A DNA stretch of 64,000 nt from Chelydra serpentina (GCA_037349315.1 JBAIAC010000059.1:22848501-22912500), one strand, 5' to 3'. Positions 1-9,159 are shown, counted from the first letter of the stretch. The notes: generated by a model from the sequence alone, not told the origin. Numbers and translations are program-made.

Positions 1-73
1 CCTTCGAACACTCCCAAGCCAGCATTCCTGACCAGGAATCAGGAGAGGGATCATCAGGTCAGTGTGTTAGACA

Positions 74-79
74 TTTATT
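74..79 (-). promoter_or_regulatory. Polyadenylation signal AATAAA for the minus-strand BEN-like gene
   Basis: The minus strand reads AATAAA here, downstream of the stop codon at 170. The spacing suits a 3' UTR of about 100 bases. Confidence 0.4.
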
Positions 80-169
80 TTCAATACAATAGTTATGGTG
101 TGATAGCGCTCTGTAACTGTGGCTTCATTGGCCTTATGCGCTTCACCTTTGAGTCGCTTTCCCGTGCAA

Positions 170-502
170 CTATTCGAAAAGTCTGTCAATATGTATGGGG
201 ATAGAGGTGTAATCACCAGCAGAGATCTCAGAGAAGCTGTCTTGCAGGTACAGCGATAGCTTGTTTAGCACGTTCACTGGGAGAGCTGCCTTATTGTCTC
301 CTCCATGGTAGGATACTTTCCCGCGCCATGCAAGCAGCAGGTACTCTGGTATCATTGCCTTGCATAGCATGGCAGCATACGGCCCCGGGGTTTGCTTGCA
401 TTGACGCAGCATGCAGATTTTCTCTGTCTCCGTAATCCTCAGCAGAGTGATATCAGTCATGGGGTCCTGGTTCGAATGAGTGGTATAATTAGTATACTGC
501 AT
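170..502 (-). CDS. Small protein with BEN-domain-like sequence, possible third gene of the Harbinger element
   Basis: The 110-residue ORF is not a standard Harbinger protein. Residues about 33-95 follow the pattern of a BEN domain: a proline, then a YAAMLCKAMIPEYLL-type helix, a glycine-containing loop, then L-P-x-x-V-L-N-K-L and a final aromatic-rich helix. BEN domains bind DNA or mediate protein contacts in chromatin factors and some viral and transposon proteins. On the same strand a polyadenylation signal (AATAAA, 79-74) lies about 90 bp past the stop, which supports a real transcription unit. The first 14 residues may be intronic: a TACTAAT branch-like motif precedes a possible acceptor AACCAG at about 465-470, so the exon could start at the Asp-Pro-Met stretch and upstream exons may exist. 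The BEN assignment is by eye from a short, divergent sequence. It could instead be an unrelated small helical protein. Confidence 0.42.
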   Translation of the reverse strand: MQYTNYTTHSNQDPMTDITLLRITETEKICMLRQCKQTPGPYAAMLCKAMIPEYLLLAWRGKVSYHGGDNKAALPVNVLNKLSLYLQDSFSEISAGDYTSIPIHIDRLFE

Positions 503-617
503 GCTTCCTTTTCCCCTTACAGACAGACACCCGGCTGTTTACGTTAACGTGTGGTGGTAGTGTGTCGGCAGCAAAACCAGTACCACATATCGGTGCGCGG
601 GTAGGGACAGTCCCGGG

Positions 618-1095
618 GAGCGGCAACGCTAAACCGGGGATAGGATAGGCGAGCCGTTCATGCTGAGCGGTTCACGGGCATTTTTGGTTCCCTGGAGCGG
701 CAACGCTGAGGGGGGGGAAGGGTAGGTGAGCCGTTCATGCTGAGCGGTTCGCGGGCATTTTTGGTTCCCTGGAGCGGCAACGCTGAGGGGGGGGAAGGGT
801 AGGCGAGCCGTTCATGCTGAGCGGTTCGCGGGCATTTTTGGTTCCCTGGAGCGGCAACGCTGAGGGGGGGGAAGGGTAGGCGAGCCGTTCATGCTGAGCG
901 GTTCGCGGGCATTTTTGGTTCCCTGGAGCGGCCACGCGGAGGGGGGGGGAAGGGTAGGCGAGCCGTTCACGCTGAGCAGTTCGCGGGCATTTTTGATTCC
1001 CTGGAGCAGCCACGCGGGGGGGGGGGAAGGGTAGGCGAGCCGTTCATGCTGGGCGGTTCGCGGGCATTTTTGGTTCCCTGGAGCGGCAACGCGGA
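618..1095. repeat. 77-bp GC-rich tandem repeat, about six copies, inside the Harbinger element
   Basis: The motif GAGCCGTTCATGCTGAGCGG recurs with starts at 651, 728, 805, 882, 960 and 1037, giving spacings of 77, 77, 77, 78 and 77. Each unit also carries GGGCATTTTTGGTTCCCTGG, a GCGGCAACGC-type block and a run of G. The last two or three units are more diverged (GCCACGC instead of CAACGC). The 92-residue minus-strand ORF across it is only a consequence of the repeat. The repeat sits between the BEN-like gene and the plus-strand exon. Confidence 0.95.
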
Positions 1096-1461
1096 CTGGG
1101 GGGTGGTTTAGGACAGCCGCCGTAGATTATCGGTTTGGCCAGCAGCAGTTACTGCCCGCCGCCAGGAACACTGAGGGAGACATGGGAGTAGAGCACTGCT
1201 GTGAAGCAATCTCGCAGCAGTCCTAAGTCAGCACCTTACCATGGTTTTCAGAGAGGTGATTTTCTGTGTACGGCAAGGCTTCTGGGATCCGTATACCGGG
1301 ACCCCAGACACTCACTCAGCCTTAAGGCATAGTATTTGACCTTGTAGTACGTGTACATGTGATAGGCACTGTGTTTGGCCCTATTCACAGTGAAAGAGTA
1401 TGGTCATTGTTCTTGAAAAAGTATCATTCTGAGGAATTCACTCCCTTTCATTTATCCCACA

Positions 1462-1944
1462 GCTGTGAGTGTCTCCTGCCCAACCCGTGCTTCTCCCACC
1501 CATGGCCTAGTCCAGATAAGGCGGCGCAAAAAGAGAACTAGGGACGACATGTTCTCAGAATTAATGATGCTGTCACAGAGGGAGGTGGCACAGCGCAGAG
1601 AGGACTTTGCACGGTACGAGCGAGCAGCCAGGGAACGGGAGCAGAGGGCTGAAGCGCGCGAGGACAGGTGGCGGCAGGAGGATCAGCAGGCGACCCAAAC
1701 AATGCTGGGAATCATGAGGGAGCAAACAGACACGCTCCGGCGCCTAGTGGATGTTCTCCAGGACAGGAGACATGAGGAAAGAGCACCTCTGTATGTTCTT
1801 TCAAGCCGCCCTCCCCCGCCACCAAGTCCAGTGGCTTCCTCCCCAAAAGTCACTAGGACAAGGGGAGCCAGGGTGCGTGGAAATACTCAATCTACCCCTG
1901 CAGACCGCTGCAGTTGTAGAAGGCTGTCATTCCCAAAACCTTAG
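1462..1944 (+). CDS. Terminal exon of the Harbinger Myb/SANT-like partner protein (coiled-coil part)
   Basis: The product from about 1465 is basic and helical. It has an RRRKKRTRDD segment, possibly a nuclear localisation signal, then about 70 residues rich in R, E and Q with heptad-like spacing, a T-L-R-R-L-V-D-V-L helix, and a P/S-rich tail. Harbinger elements encode a second protein with an N-terminal Myb/trihelix DNA-binding domain and a helical C-terminus, needed for nuclear import of the transposase and for binding the element ends. This exon matches the C-terminal part. A pyrimidine-rich acceptor (TTATCCCACAG) ends at 1461, so translation probably enters by splicing rather than at the first ATG. 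No Myb domain is visible upstream in the window, so that exon lies before base 1 or is lost. The gene converges on the transposase gene. Confidence 0.6.
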   Translation, partial: AVSVSCPTRASPTHGLVQIRRRKKRTRDDMFSELMMLSQREVAQRREDFARYERAAREREQRAEAREDRWRQEDQQATQTMLGIMREQTDTLRRLVDVLQDRRHEERAPLYVLSSRPPPPPSPVASSPKVTRTRGARVRGNTQSTPADRCSCRRLSFPKP

Positions 1945-2022
1945 ACTTTTCCCTCCTCTCCATCCAGCAGCACCCCTGAGCACCTCCCTTCCCAGGTCCC
2001 ATGTTAAGTTACTGTTCTGTTG

Positions 2023-2028
2023 AATAAA
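2023..2028 (+). promoter_or_regulatory. Polyadenylation signal AATAAA of the Myb-like partner gene
   Basis: AATAAA lies 79 bp after the stop of the plus-strand exon and is followed by a T/G-rich stretch (TCTGGTTTTTTGG), the usual downstream element. Confidence 0.65.
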
Positions 2029-2714
2029 TCTGGTTTTTTGGTTCACCGATGTTTCCCTGAGTGTTTTAAATGGGACCGTTTGTATGTCTGGGTAGTGGTT
2101 AACATGTTTTGTAAGTGCAGAGAATGGGAGCACAAACGAGGGTGCACACAGGGTAACTGCTGAAGTGACAAGCACAGTACACAATGCATGCATTAAGCAC
2201 ACCTTTCCTTCGTTGTGCAGGTTTATACGTTCTAAACGTGGGGTTGGGGGTTGGGTGGTGCACTGTATGTTTGGGGAGGGTGGTCGCTGATCTTTTGCGG
2301 CTGACAGTAGCCTGCTGGATAGATCAATGCACCGTGGGATCCGTAGGCGATAGTCACTACGTAAAAGGCACATAGACACCACCACACACACATGGGATTA
2401 GGAGAGGTTGATGGTCCCTTTAAGCAAGCGGAACACCTCTTGGCACTGCGCTTTGGGCAGGATCAAGAGCTTCCCCTTTGAAGGGAAGTGTCCCCCAACC
2501 AAACCGCCCCCCAACCGCCGTATGCCTCCACGGTGATAATCATTACCCAATAAGAAGTACAGGAAAAGGTTCAAACAAAAAAATCTTTCCTTTACTGTGA
2601 CTTTACAGCGTTGATCCAAGGAGGGGGAAGGGGGTTGGTAATGGGAGGATGGGCAACGGGACATGTGTAAAGGGACAGGGGAAGGTCCAGTGTCTGTTTA
2701 CGGAAGTGTAGCAG
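2029..2714. other. Convergent 3' region between the two Harbinger genes
   Basis: About 690 bp between the two convergent stops. It should hold the 3' UTR of the minus-strand transposase and the tail of the plus-strand gene. Short ORFs at 1927-2391 and 2398-2664 show no family motif and are treated as chance. I find no clear AATAAA on the minus strand here. Confidence 0.5.
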
Positions 2715-2849
2715 TCACTGGTTAACCCGCTCTGTCTGGAAGCGAGCTTTCAAAGCTTCCCGGATGCGCACCGCCTCCCGCTGTGATCTTCGAATGGCTC
2801 TGGTGTCTGGCTGAGCGTAATCTGCTGCTAGTCGATTTGCCTCAACCTC

Positions 2850-4004
2850 TCAGCCCTGCATAAATGTCTCCCCCTTGATCTCACAGAGATTGTGGAGCAC
2901 ACAGCACGCTGCAATCACAATGGGGATATTTTTAGGGCTGAGGTCGGAGCGAGTAAGTAAGCTTCGCCATCTTGCTTTGAGATGGCCAAAGGCACACTCC
3001 ACCACCATTCTGCACTTGCTCAGGCGGTAATTAAAGAGCTCCTTTTCAGTGTCCAGGGCTCCCGTGTATGGCTTCATGAGCCATGGCATTAGCGGGTAGG
3101 CAGGGTCCCCCAGGATCACTGTTGGCATCTCCACATCCCCAACAGTGATTTTGTGGTCGGGGAAATAAACCCCCTGTTGCAGGCGTCTAAACAGACCAGA
3201 GTTTTTGAAAACACGAGCATCATGAACCTTTCCTGGCCACCCAACATTGATGTTTGTAAAACGTCCTTTGTGGTCCACTAGTGCTTGCAGAACCATAGAA
3301 AAATAGCCCTTTCGGTTAATATACTGGCCGCCCTGGTGCTCCGGTCCCAGGATAGGGATGTGTGTCCCCTCTATGGCCCCACCGCAGTTTGGGAATCCCA
3401 TTGCAGCGAAGCCATCTATGATCGCCTGCATGTCTCCCAGGGTCACTACTTTGTGGAGCAGCAGGTCAACGATTGCACGGGCTACCTGCATCACAGCAAC
3501 CCCCACGGTAGACTTGCCCACTCCAAATTGGTTCGCTACTGACCGGTAGCTGTCAGGGGTTGCAAGCTTCCACAGGGCTATGGCCACTCGCTTCTGGATA
3601 GTGAGGGCAGCTCGCATCCGGGTGTCCTGGCGCTTCAGGGCAGGGGACAGCAACTCACAAAGTTCCATAAAAGTGCACTTACGCATCCGAAAGTTTCGCA
3701 GCCACTGGGACTCATCCCAGACCTGCAGCACTATGCGGCCCCACCAGTCAGTGCTTGTTTCCCTTGCCCAGCATCGCCGTTCCACGGGATCAACATGACC
3801 CATTGCCACCATGATGTCTAGGGGCCGGGGTCCAGCACTTTGCAAGAGATCAATGCCCCTTTCAGAGTTTAAGTACTCCCGGAGATTACGTTGTCTCCTC
3901 TCCCGATTTCTCTGCATCAGAGTCTGGAAAAGGTGCGCTATAAGGCGCGAGTTGTTGGCTACGGACAGAACATCTGCGATAATCGCGGAGGGCTCCATGC
4001 TCAC
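2850..4004 (-). CDS. PIF/Harbinger DDE transposase (HARBI1-like nuclease fold), cut short by one in-frame stop
   Basis: The 384-residue ORF has the Harbinger layout. An N-terminal helical region is followed by a helix-turn-helix-like segment (YRSVANQFGVGKSTV, about 153-167) and then the DDE_4 nuclease core. Seen in the core: GGAIEGTHIPI (208-218), GKVHDARVFKNSGL (258-271), ILGDPAYPLMPW (297-308) and VVECAFGHLKARWRSL (334-349). In this family the triad is D in the xIDGTHI block, D in GDxxYPL, and E in VExxFGxLKxRW. Here the last two are D300 and E336, but the first is E212 (codon GAG). After the TGA at 2850-2852 the same frame stays open for a further 44 codons to a stop at 2715-2717, giving 428 residues, so the TGA looks like a single premature stop removing a basic C-terminal tail. 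The start fits: the ATG begins MSMEPSAIIADVL and lies just inside the terminal region. The rest is unbroken, so the copy is young but probably catalytically impaired. Confidence 0.92.
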   Translation of the reverse strand: MSMEPSAIIADVLSVANNSRLIAHLFQTLMQRNRERRQRNLREYLNSERGIDLLQSAGPRPLDIMVAMGHVDPVERRCWARETSTDWWGRIVLQVWDESQWLRNFRMRKCTFMELCELLSPALKRQDTRMRAALTIQKRVAIALWKLATPDSYRSVANQFGVGKSTVGVAVMQVARAIVDLLLHKVVTLGDMQAIIDGFAAMGFPNCGGAIEGTHIPILGPEHQGGQYINRKGYFSMVLQALVDHKGRFTNINVGWPGKVHDARVFKNSGLFRRLQQGVYFPDHKITVGDVEMPTVILGDPAYPLMPWLMKPYTGALDTEKELFNYRLSKCRMVVECAFGHLKARWRSLLTRSDLSPKNIPIVIAACCVLHNLCEIKGETFMQG

Positions 4005-4339
4005 TGTCCAGTGGCGTCCGAGCTATCAGCCACAGGAAAAGGGCGCGAATTCATTCCCCGCCGGCGCTTTCACGTAGGGAAGGCGGAAGTGTGGGTCGAG
4101 TGACGAAATTTACGTATACCGACCCTTGACACAATTTCGTTCCCACAAGGCACTGGGGGCTACACCCAGAATTCCAGTGGGCAGGCAGGACTGCGGGAAC
4201 TGTGGGATAGCTACCCACAGTGCACCGCTTGCAATGTCGACGCTTGCCCCCCTACTGTGGACTCGGACATTCGAATAAAGATCCCTGGTGTGGATTCGAA
4301 CAATCGACCTGGAAATATCGGGTTCACAAGTTCGGTTTC

Positions 4340-4379
4340 ACAGAAATCGAACTAGTACCGTAGTGTAGACATACCCTAA
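4340..4379. repeat. Harbinger terminal inverted repeat with 3-bp TAA target copy
   Basis: The outer end on the minus strand reads GGGTATGTCTACACTACGG. TAA follows at 4377-4379. Outside it the DNA switches to hAT coding sequence, whose own frame reads through the junction. Confidence 0.75.
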
Positions 4380-5030
4380 GACAAACAAGTTTGTTTACAT
4401 TTGCAGGAGATGATGTTTCCCGCTTCTTGTTTACAATGTCACCTGAAAGTGAGACCAGGCATTCACATGGCACTGTTGTATCCGGCGTCGCAAGATATTT
4501 ACGTGCCAGATGCGCTAAAGATTCATATGTCCTTTCATGCTTCAACCACCATTCCAGGGGACAAGCATCCATGCCAATGGTAGGTTCTGCTCGATAACAA
4601 TCCAAAGCAGTGCGGACCGACGCATGTTCATTTTCATTATCTAAGTCAGATGCCACCAGGAGAAGGTTGATTTTCTTTTTTTGGTGGTTTGGGTTCTGTA
4701 CTTTCTGCATCGGACTGTTGCACTTTTAAGATTTCTGAAAGCATGCTCCACACCTCGTCCCTCTCAGATTTTGGAAGGCACTTCAGATTCTTAAACTTGG
4801 GTTGAGTGCTGTATCTATCTTTAGAAATCTCATATGGTACCTTCTTTGCATTTTGTCAAATCTGCAGTGAAAGTGTTCTTAAAATGAACTACATGTGAAA
4901 AAAATCTCATCATCATCTGAGATTGCTATAACATGAAATATATGGCAGAATGGGGGTTAAACAGAGCAGGGAACATACACTTCTCTCCCAAGGAGTTCAG
5001 TCACAAATTTAATTAATACATTATTTTTTT
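4380..5030 (-). pseudogene. hAT transposase fragment with C-terminal dimerisation (hATC) domain
   Basis: Reading the minus strand from about 5030 down to 4380 gives a decayed hAT transposase. The last part is open (4324-4710) and shows the hATC signature: CPLEWWLKHERTYESLAHLARKYL, then a T-V-P-C-E motif, then SGDIVNKKR and N-V-N-K-L-V-C-L. In active proteins the segment is usually V-P-S/C-E-R-x-F-S. Here the arginine is replaced (CECLVS) and upstream parts contain stops. The reading frame runs into the Harbinger end at 4376, so the final residues were cut off by that insertion. Confidence 0.85.
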
Positions 5031-5641
5031 AACGAGCATCATCAGCATGGAAGCATGTCATCTGGAATGGTGACTGAAGCATGAAGGGGCATAAGAATGT
5101 TTAGCATATCTGGCACGTAAATATCTTGCAATGTCAGCTACAAAAGTGCCATACAAATGCCTATTCTCATTTTCTGGTGACATTGTAAATAAGAAGAGGG
5201 CAGCATTATCTCTTGTAAATGTAAACAAACTTGTTTGTCTGAGCGATTGGCTGAATAAGAAGTAGGACTAAGTGGACTTGTAGGCTCTAAAGTTTTACAT
5301 TATTTTGTTTTTGAGTGTAGTTATGTAACAAAAAAAATCTACATTTGTAAGTTTCACTTTCAGGACAAAGATTGCACTACAGTACTTGTATGAGGTGAAT
5401 TGAAAAATACTGTTTCTTGTTTATCATTTTTACGTTCAAATATTTGTAATAAAAATATACACTTTGATTTCAATTACAACACAGAATACAATATATATGA
5501 AAATGCAGAAAAAAATCCAAACTATTTAATTCATTTCAGTTGGTATTCTATTGTTTAACAGTGCGATTAAGACTGTGATGAATTGCGATTAATTTTTTTG
5601 AGTAAATCGCACGAGTTAACTGTGATTAATTGACAGTCCTA
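5031..5641 (+). mobile_element. Second hAT piece in opposite orientation, with the element's 3' end
   Basis: From about 5035 the plus strand repeats the same hAT sequence that is on the minus strand at 4380-4600 (ACGTAAATATCTTGC, GACATTGTAAATAAGAAG, AAACAAACTTGTTTGTCT). It then continues past the transposase stop into a 3' non-coding tail that ends with CGATT/AATTGACAGTCCTA, a hAT-type end. The two halves therefore form an inverted duplication with its centre near 5030. Confidence 0.8.
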
Positions 5642-7008
5642 GTTTTTACCTCTCTATCGTACAGCCATAATCTGAGCAGGGATAGACAGGACAACACTAA
5701 AAATGCCCAAGCTTCCACCAGCAGAACTGCACCACTAGTAAATTTTGCATCCCATTTTCCCTAGAACAGACGATGCCATGCTACAGAGACTAGTGGAGCT
5801 AATATGTTACAAAAGAGACAATTTTCTTCTATGACTGTGGCAGAAGCAGTGACTACTTTAGACTCTTGCTCTGGCATATTAATAAAAGCAAGTGAATGCC
5901 AGGATGATAGAAGTCCTTGAGTTATACCTCCCTACTGCATACATAATCACGATGGTGGTCAGGAAGGATAGGAGGCATCCAAATGAATGGGTAGATTTTG
6001 GTATTCTCTATCCACAGTGCAAGTTCTTTTGTCTTTGTGCTCATGGGAGCATGCTGAAATGCTCCCCATTGCTCCCCCTTTATATTCTCTCATATCACAG
6101 TAGGCCCCATGTCTGACCAGCCGATCCTTCCAGTCGCGAAGGACGGCACTATACTTCATCTTCAGCTAGCCAGTGCCGCTGCAGGTTTGGCTGGGAAGGT
6201 TTCTAGAGAGCTGCATACCCTGCCCTCTGCAGTCTAGGGCTCTTCCAGTGGGGTCGCTCATCAGCCAGAGCACCTCCTCTTGGCCAGACATGGTACAGAA
6301 GTCTCTTCAACTCTGGCCCCCTCTGTCAACAGTCCCTCCAAGCATGTGGTGGTTTGCCCCTTCTCACAACTCAGCCCTCCCATCCAGGTACTTATGTCTC
6401 TGTCCCTTCCAGAGTAGTAAGGAGTCCAACAAAGAAGAAGTGTAATGACCTTATGCCAGGTTTTCAGCCCCACCCTGGACTCAACAGTCCTTGTCCCCTT
6501 GCATCAGGGGGGCTTTTACATCTCTTTTCCAGGTAGCTGGTAGGGAGAGCCTCCTGCCGTCCTCTGGGTTCCAGCCCAGGCACCCTGTTTGAAGCAGCTT
6601 AGCCTGTTACTTCAGACTCATTGCTGCTTCCCTGGGCCAGTTCCTACCTTCATCTGCCTCCCAGCCCCTTTCATTCTAGTGCTTTGTCCCTGGAAGGTCC
6701 AGCTGCTTCCTGCCAGCTTACACTTGATGCAAAGCCATCCCCTTCTGTCTGGTTCATAAGCTTTTATCCCAGCTCTTGATGGTCCACCAGTTAGGTGCAG
6801 CTGAGGAGGTATTTACTCTGTCTCTTAACCCCTTAGTGGCTGTGGCAGGCTAAGGTTTACACACATCGTAGTTCTACATAGAATGTGCAAACTGCACCTG
6901 ATATCTGCTTGATGGCTGGTGAGGTTTCAGACCAGTTCATATTAGTGGACAGGGGTTCACATCATAGAAACCGCCATCAAGGCACTCTTGTTGGCAGTCT
7001 CAGTGTGG
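5642..7008. other. No gene recognised; old decayed sequence
   Basis: Short ORFs (5892-6116, 6173-6445, 6261-6473, 6885-7166) show no family motif. The C/T-rich stretch 6170-6830 has the feel of a worn retroelement terminal region, but I find no terminal repeat pair or target duplication to support that. Confidence 0.4.
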
Positions 7009-7022
7009 CCAGGTCTACACTA

Positions 7023-8069
7023 TTACTCCTGGGGGAATTCTGTGTCACTGCACGTGCGCAGAATTCATGGCCCCCACAGATTTCTTTGCTTACCCGCAGA
7101 AAAATGACTTCTGACAGAGAAGTAAAGGGAAACCACAAGAGCAGTCATACTACGCCTATTCCCTGACAGTGGAGGTAGGTCAGTTTGGGCATCCAGAGCA
7201 GCTGGTAGAGACATAAATCACCACCTGGAAGTGGGGGAGGGAGGCTGGGGAGTCATGTATGTGAGAGAGACAGAGACACTCTGTCCCTCTTGCTAGCTAT
7301 TGCAGCACACTTGGCGTGGAGGGGCAGGGTTTGGGGGTATTTCTGAAGAGGTAGGTATAGGGCAGGCTCTGTTGCCTCAGCCAGAGGAGGATGTAGCAGC
7401 CTGCCTGCTTAGTGAATTGTTCCCATTGTTCTTAGTGAATTCCCCCATGAGTATAAAATAGGTATAAAAATTTTAAGGCTCCTTTACATTGCCAGAGTGG
7501 TGTAAAGGAGCCTTATTGTAAAGGACAGTATGGCCGCATAAATGCTTATGGTGCGTTAGTGATTAAAACAGGTCTACATTTTGGACTGAAATAATTCCTA
7601 TCAAAATGTGCTCCATGAACTGTTTGCTACTGACCTTTTTGGAAACGGTCAGTAGCCAGTATAAATTGTGAGTTTGAGTCCCCGGCCCTCACTTGCTCTT
7701 CAGGTGCCTATGATGTAACATTGAGCATATGATTGCATGTATTTTTTGACTAATAACTAGAAGTAAAGTGACAATACTAGCTACATTACTATTAGACAGA
7801 GGGGGGTTGGTGATTACTAACATTACTATTAGACAGAGGGGGATTGGGGATACTAGCTACATTACTATTAGACAGAGGGGGGTTGGTGATTTCCTCCAAT
7901 GCTCCCCACTCCCATTCTCCATCCATTATATTGTAGTTTAAATAAATTACCAAAATAATTAAAACTAGCTGGATTATATTTCATTATTTTGATTAAAAAA
8001 TATGCAGAATTTTAAAATAGTGTGTGCAGAATTTTTAGGTTTTTTTGGTGCATTATTCCCCCAGGAGTA
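7023..8069. mobile_element. About 1.05-kb DNA transposon with TACTCCTGGGGGAAT terminal inverted repeats
   Basis: The left end TACTCCTGGGGGAATTCTG is mirrored at the right end by ATTCCCCCAGGAGTA. The direct repeat ACACTAT touches both ends, giving a 7-8 bp target duplication of hAT size. The body has no significant ORF, so it is non-autonomous. It contains three copies of ACATTACTATTAGACAGAGGG at 7783, 7820 and 7859. Confidence 0.75.
7778..7893. repeat. Three tandem copies of a 37-39 bp unit
   Basis: ACATTACTATTAGACAGAGGG plus a G/T-rich tail begins at 7783, 7820 and 7859, with small differences between copies. Confidence 0.85.
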
Positions 8070-8290
8070 ACACTATAAACTTACATCCGTATAATTACGT
8101 TGTGAAAAATCCACACCCCTGAGCGAGTTATACTGACCCAACCCCTGGTGTAGACCGTGCTATGGTTCTCCCATCAACATAGCTAAGAGATGGATTAACT
8201 ATGTTGACGGGAGAAGCTCTCCTGTTGGTGTAGGAACATCTTCACTGAAGCATTGCTGCAGTGTTTTAAGCGTACCTTTCCCTGTGACTG

Positions 8291-8820
8291 GAGAAGCCCA
8301 GGAGCTTCCTAGCACAGGGACTGAACTACCCTAAGGCACTAACTGGCAGAGCAGTGTGGGAGTGCCCAGGTCCTTTATGTTCTGTGGCTAAACAAAAGGC
8401 TCCATGACCATCCTCCAGGGTCATCAAATAGGCCAGCACCTTTCACCAGCCCTAAATCCAAGTGAGAGAGACGGGCACGGCAGGCTGCCTTGTTGGTGCG
8501 AATATAAAAGGCCAGATCCTCAGCTGGGGTAAGTCAGCACAGCTCCACTGAAGTCAAAGGAGCTAGGTTGCTTTACGGCTACTGAGGATATGGCCCCAAA
8601 TGTCTGCTTTTATTTAAAAAGAGAGAGAGGAGAGAGAAGAAGTGGGAGGTGACCAAGACTTATTAAACAATGTCTAGGTTTCTGTCTGGACCAGCTGTGT
8701 TATCCTCCTGATGCGTGGCTATAACTCACCCGTAGCTGATCAAGTTCTTATTGGAGCCGTCTACAGACAATCAATCAATCCCCCCTGGCTCTCTCGTCCA
8801 CGGGCTGGCACCGCAGGTTG
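8291..8820. other. Upstream flank of the CpG island, no gene seen
   Basis: Mixed-composition DNA. A purine tract (GAGAGAGAGGAGAGAGAAG, about 8621-8640) is the only simple feature. Confidence 0.5.
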
Positions 8821-8829
8821 AGCTAGGCG

Positions 8830-8840
8830 CTAAAAATAAG
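8830..8840 (+). promoter_or_regulatory. CTAAAAATAAG: MEF2-like or TATA-like element at the edge of the CpG island
   Basis: CTAAAAATAA fits the MEF2 consensus YTA(A/T)4TAR and could also serve as a weak TATA box. It lies at the upstream edge of the GC-rich region, about 670 bp before the splice donor at 9501. The match is seen; use in vivo is inference. Confidence 0.35.
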
Positions 8841-8879
8841 GGCTGAGCAGCAATCCCCCTCCGGCTGCTGCGCTGCGCC

Positions 8880-9127
8880 TTCCCCCCCAAGCCCAGAGCC
8901 CCGGCCGCGGCGGCGGCAGCAGCAGGAGGGAGGGAGGCGCCTTGCGCGTCGGTGACTGACGCGGCCCGCAGCCCACCAGGAGGGCGGAGGAGCCGGGGCC
9001 GTGCGCCCGGGTGCCCGGGCTGGCGCCGAGCGCCTATCAGCGGCGGCGGGAGGCGGTGAGTGACGGCTGGGCGGGGAGCGGAGCCTGGGCGTGTGCCGCT
9101 GCCGGGGCTCGCCGAGCCGCCGCGGGT

Positions 9128-9159
<32 letters not shown>

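Larger units (their letters stand above)
1..4376 (-). mobile_element. PIF/Harbinger DNA transposon, right part with one terminal inverted repeat
   Basis: Seen: a DDE transposase gene on the minus strand, a convergent plus-strand exon with a basic coiled-coil product, and a terminal sequence at 4340-4376 that reads GGGTATGTCTACACTACGG from the outside on the minus strand. A TAA follows at 4377-4379, which fits the 3-bp TWA target preference of PIF/Harbinger elements. The sequence beyond it is hAT transposon DNA, so the edge is sharp. The matching left terminal repeat is not in the window, so the element continues upstream of base 1 or is truncated there. Autonomous Harbinger elements encode a transposase plus a Myb/SANT-like protein, which matches two of the three genes here. 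Confidence 0.85.
7009..8290. mobile_element. Short non-autonomous DNA transposon split by a later insertion
   Basis: The left part reads GGCCAGGTCTACACTAT. After the inserted element the sequence resumes as ACACTATAAACTTACATCC and continues with CCACACCCCTGAGCGAG, CCCCTGGTGTAGACCGTGCT and a hyphenated inverted pair (TCTCCCATCAACATAG / CTATGTTGACGGGAGA) near 8167-8214. This is a familiar reptile element with GTCTACAC-type ends. The right edge is uncertain. Confidence 0.6.

Noticed and set aside
735..1013. Minus-strand ORF with repeated peptide
   Set aside because: It simply translates the 77-bp tandem repeat, whose length happens to shift frames without stops.
2850..4004. Host HARBI1 gene
   Set aside because: The gene is inside an element with a Harbinger terminal repeat and TAA target, next to a Myb-partner exon, and has an internal stop. 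It is a transposon copy rather than the domesticated gene.
6170..6850. Retroviral LTR
   Set aside because: Composition suggested it, but there is no TG...CA terminal pair, target duplication, primer-binding site or polyprotein motif in reach.
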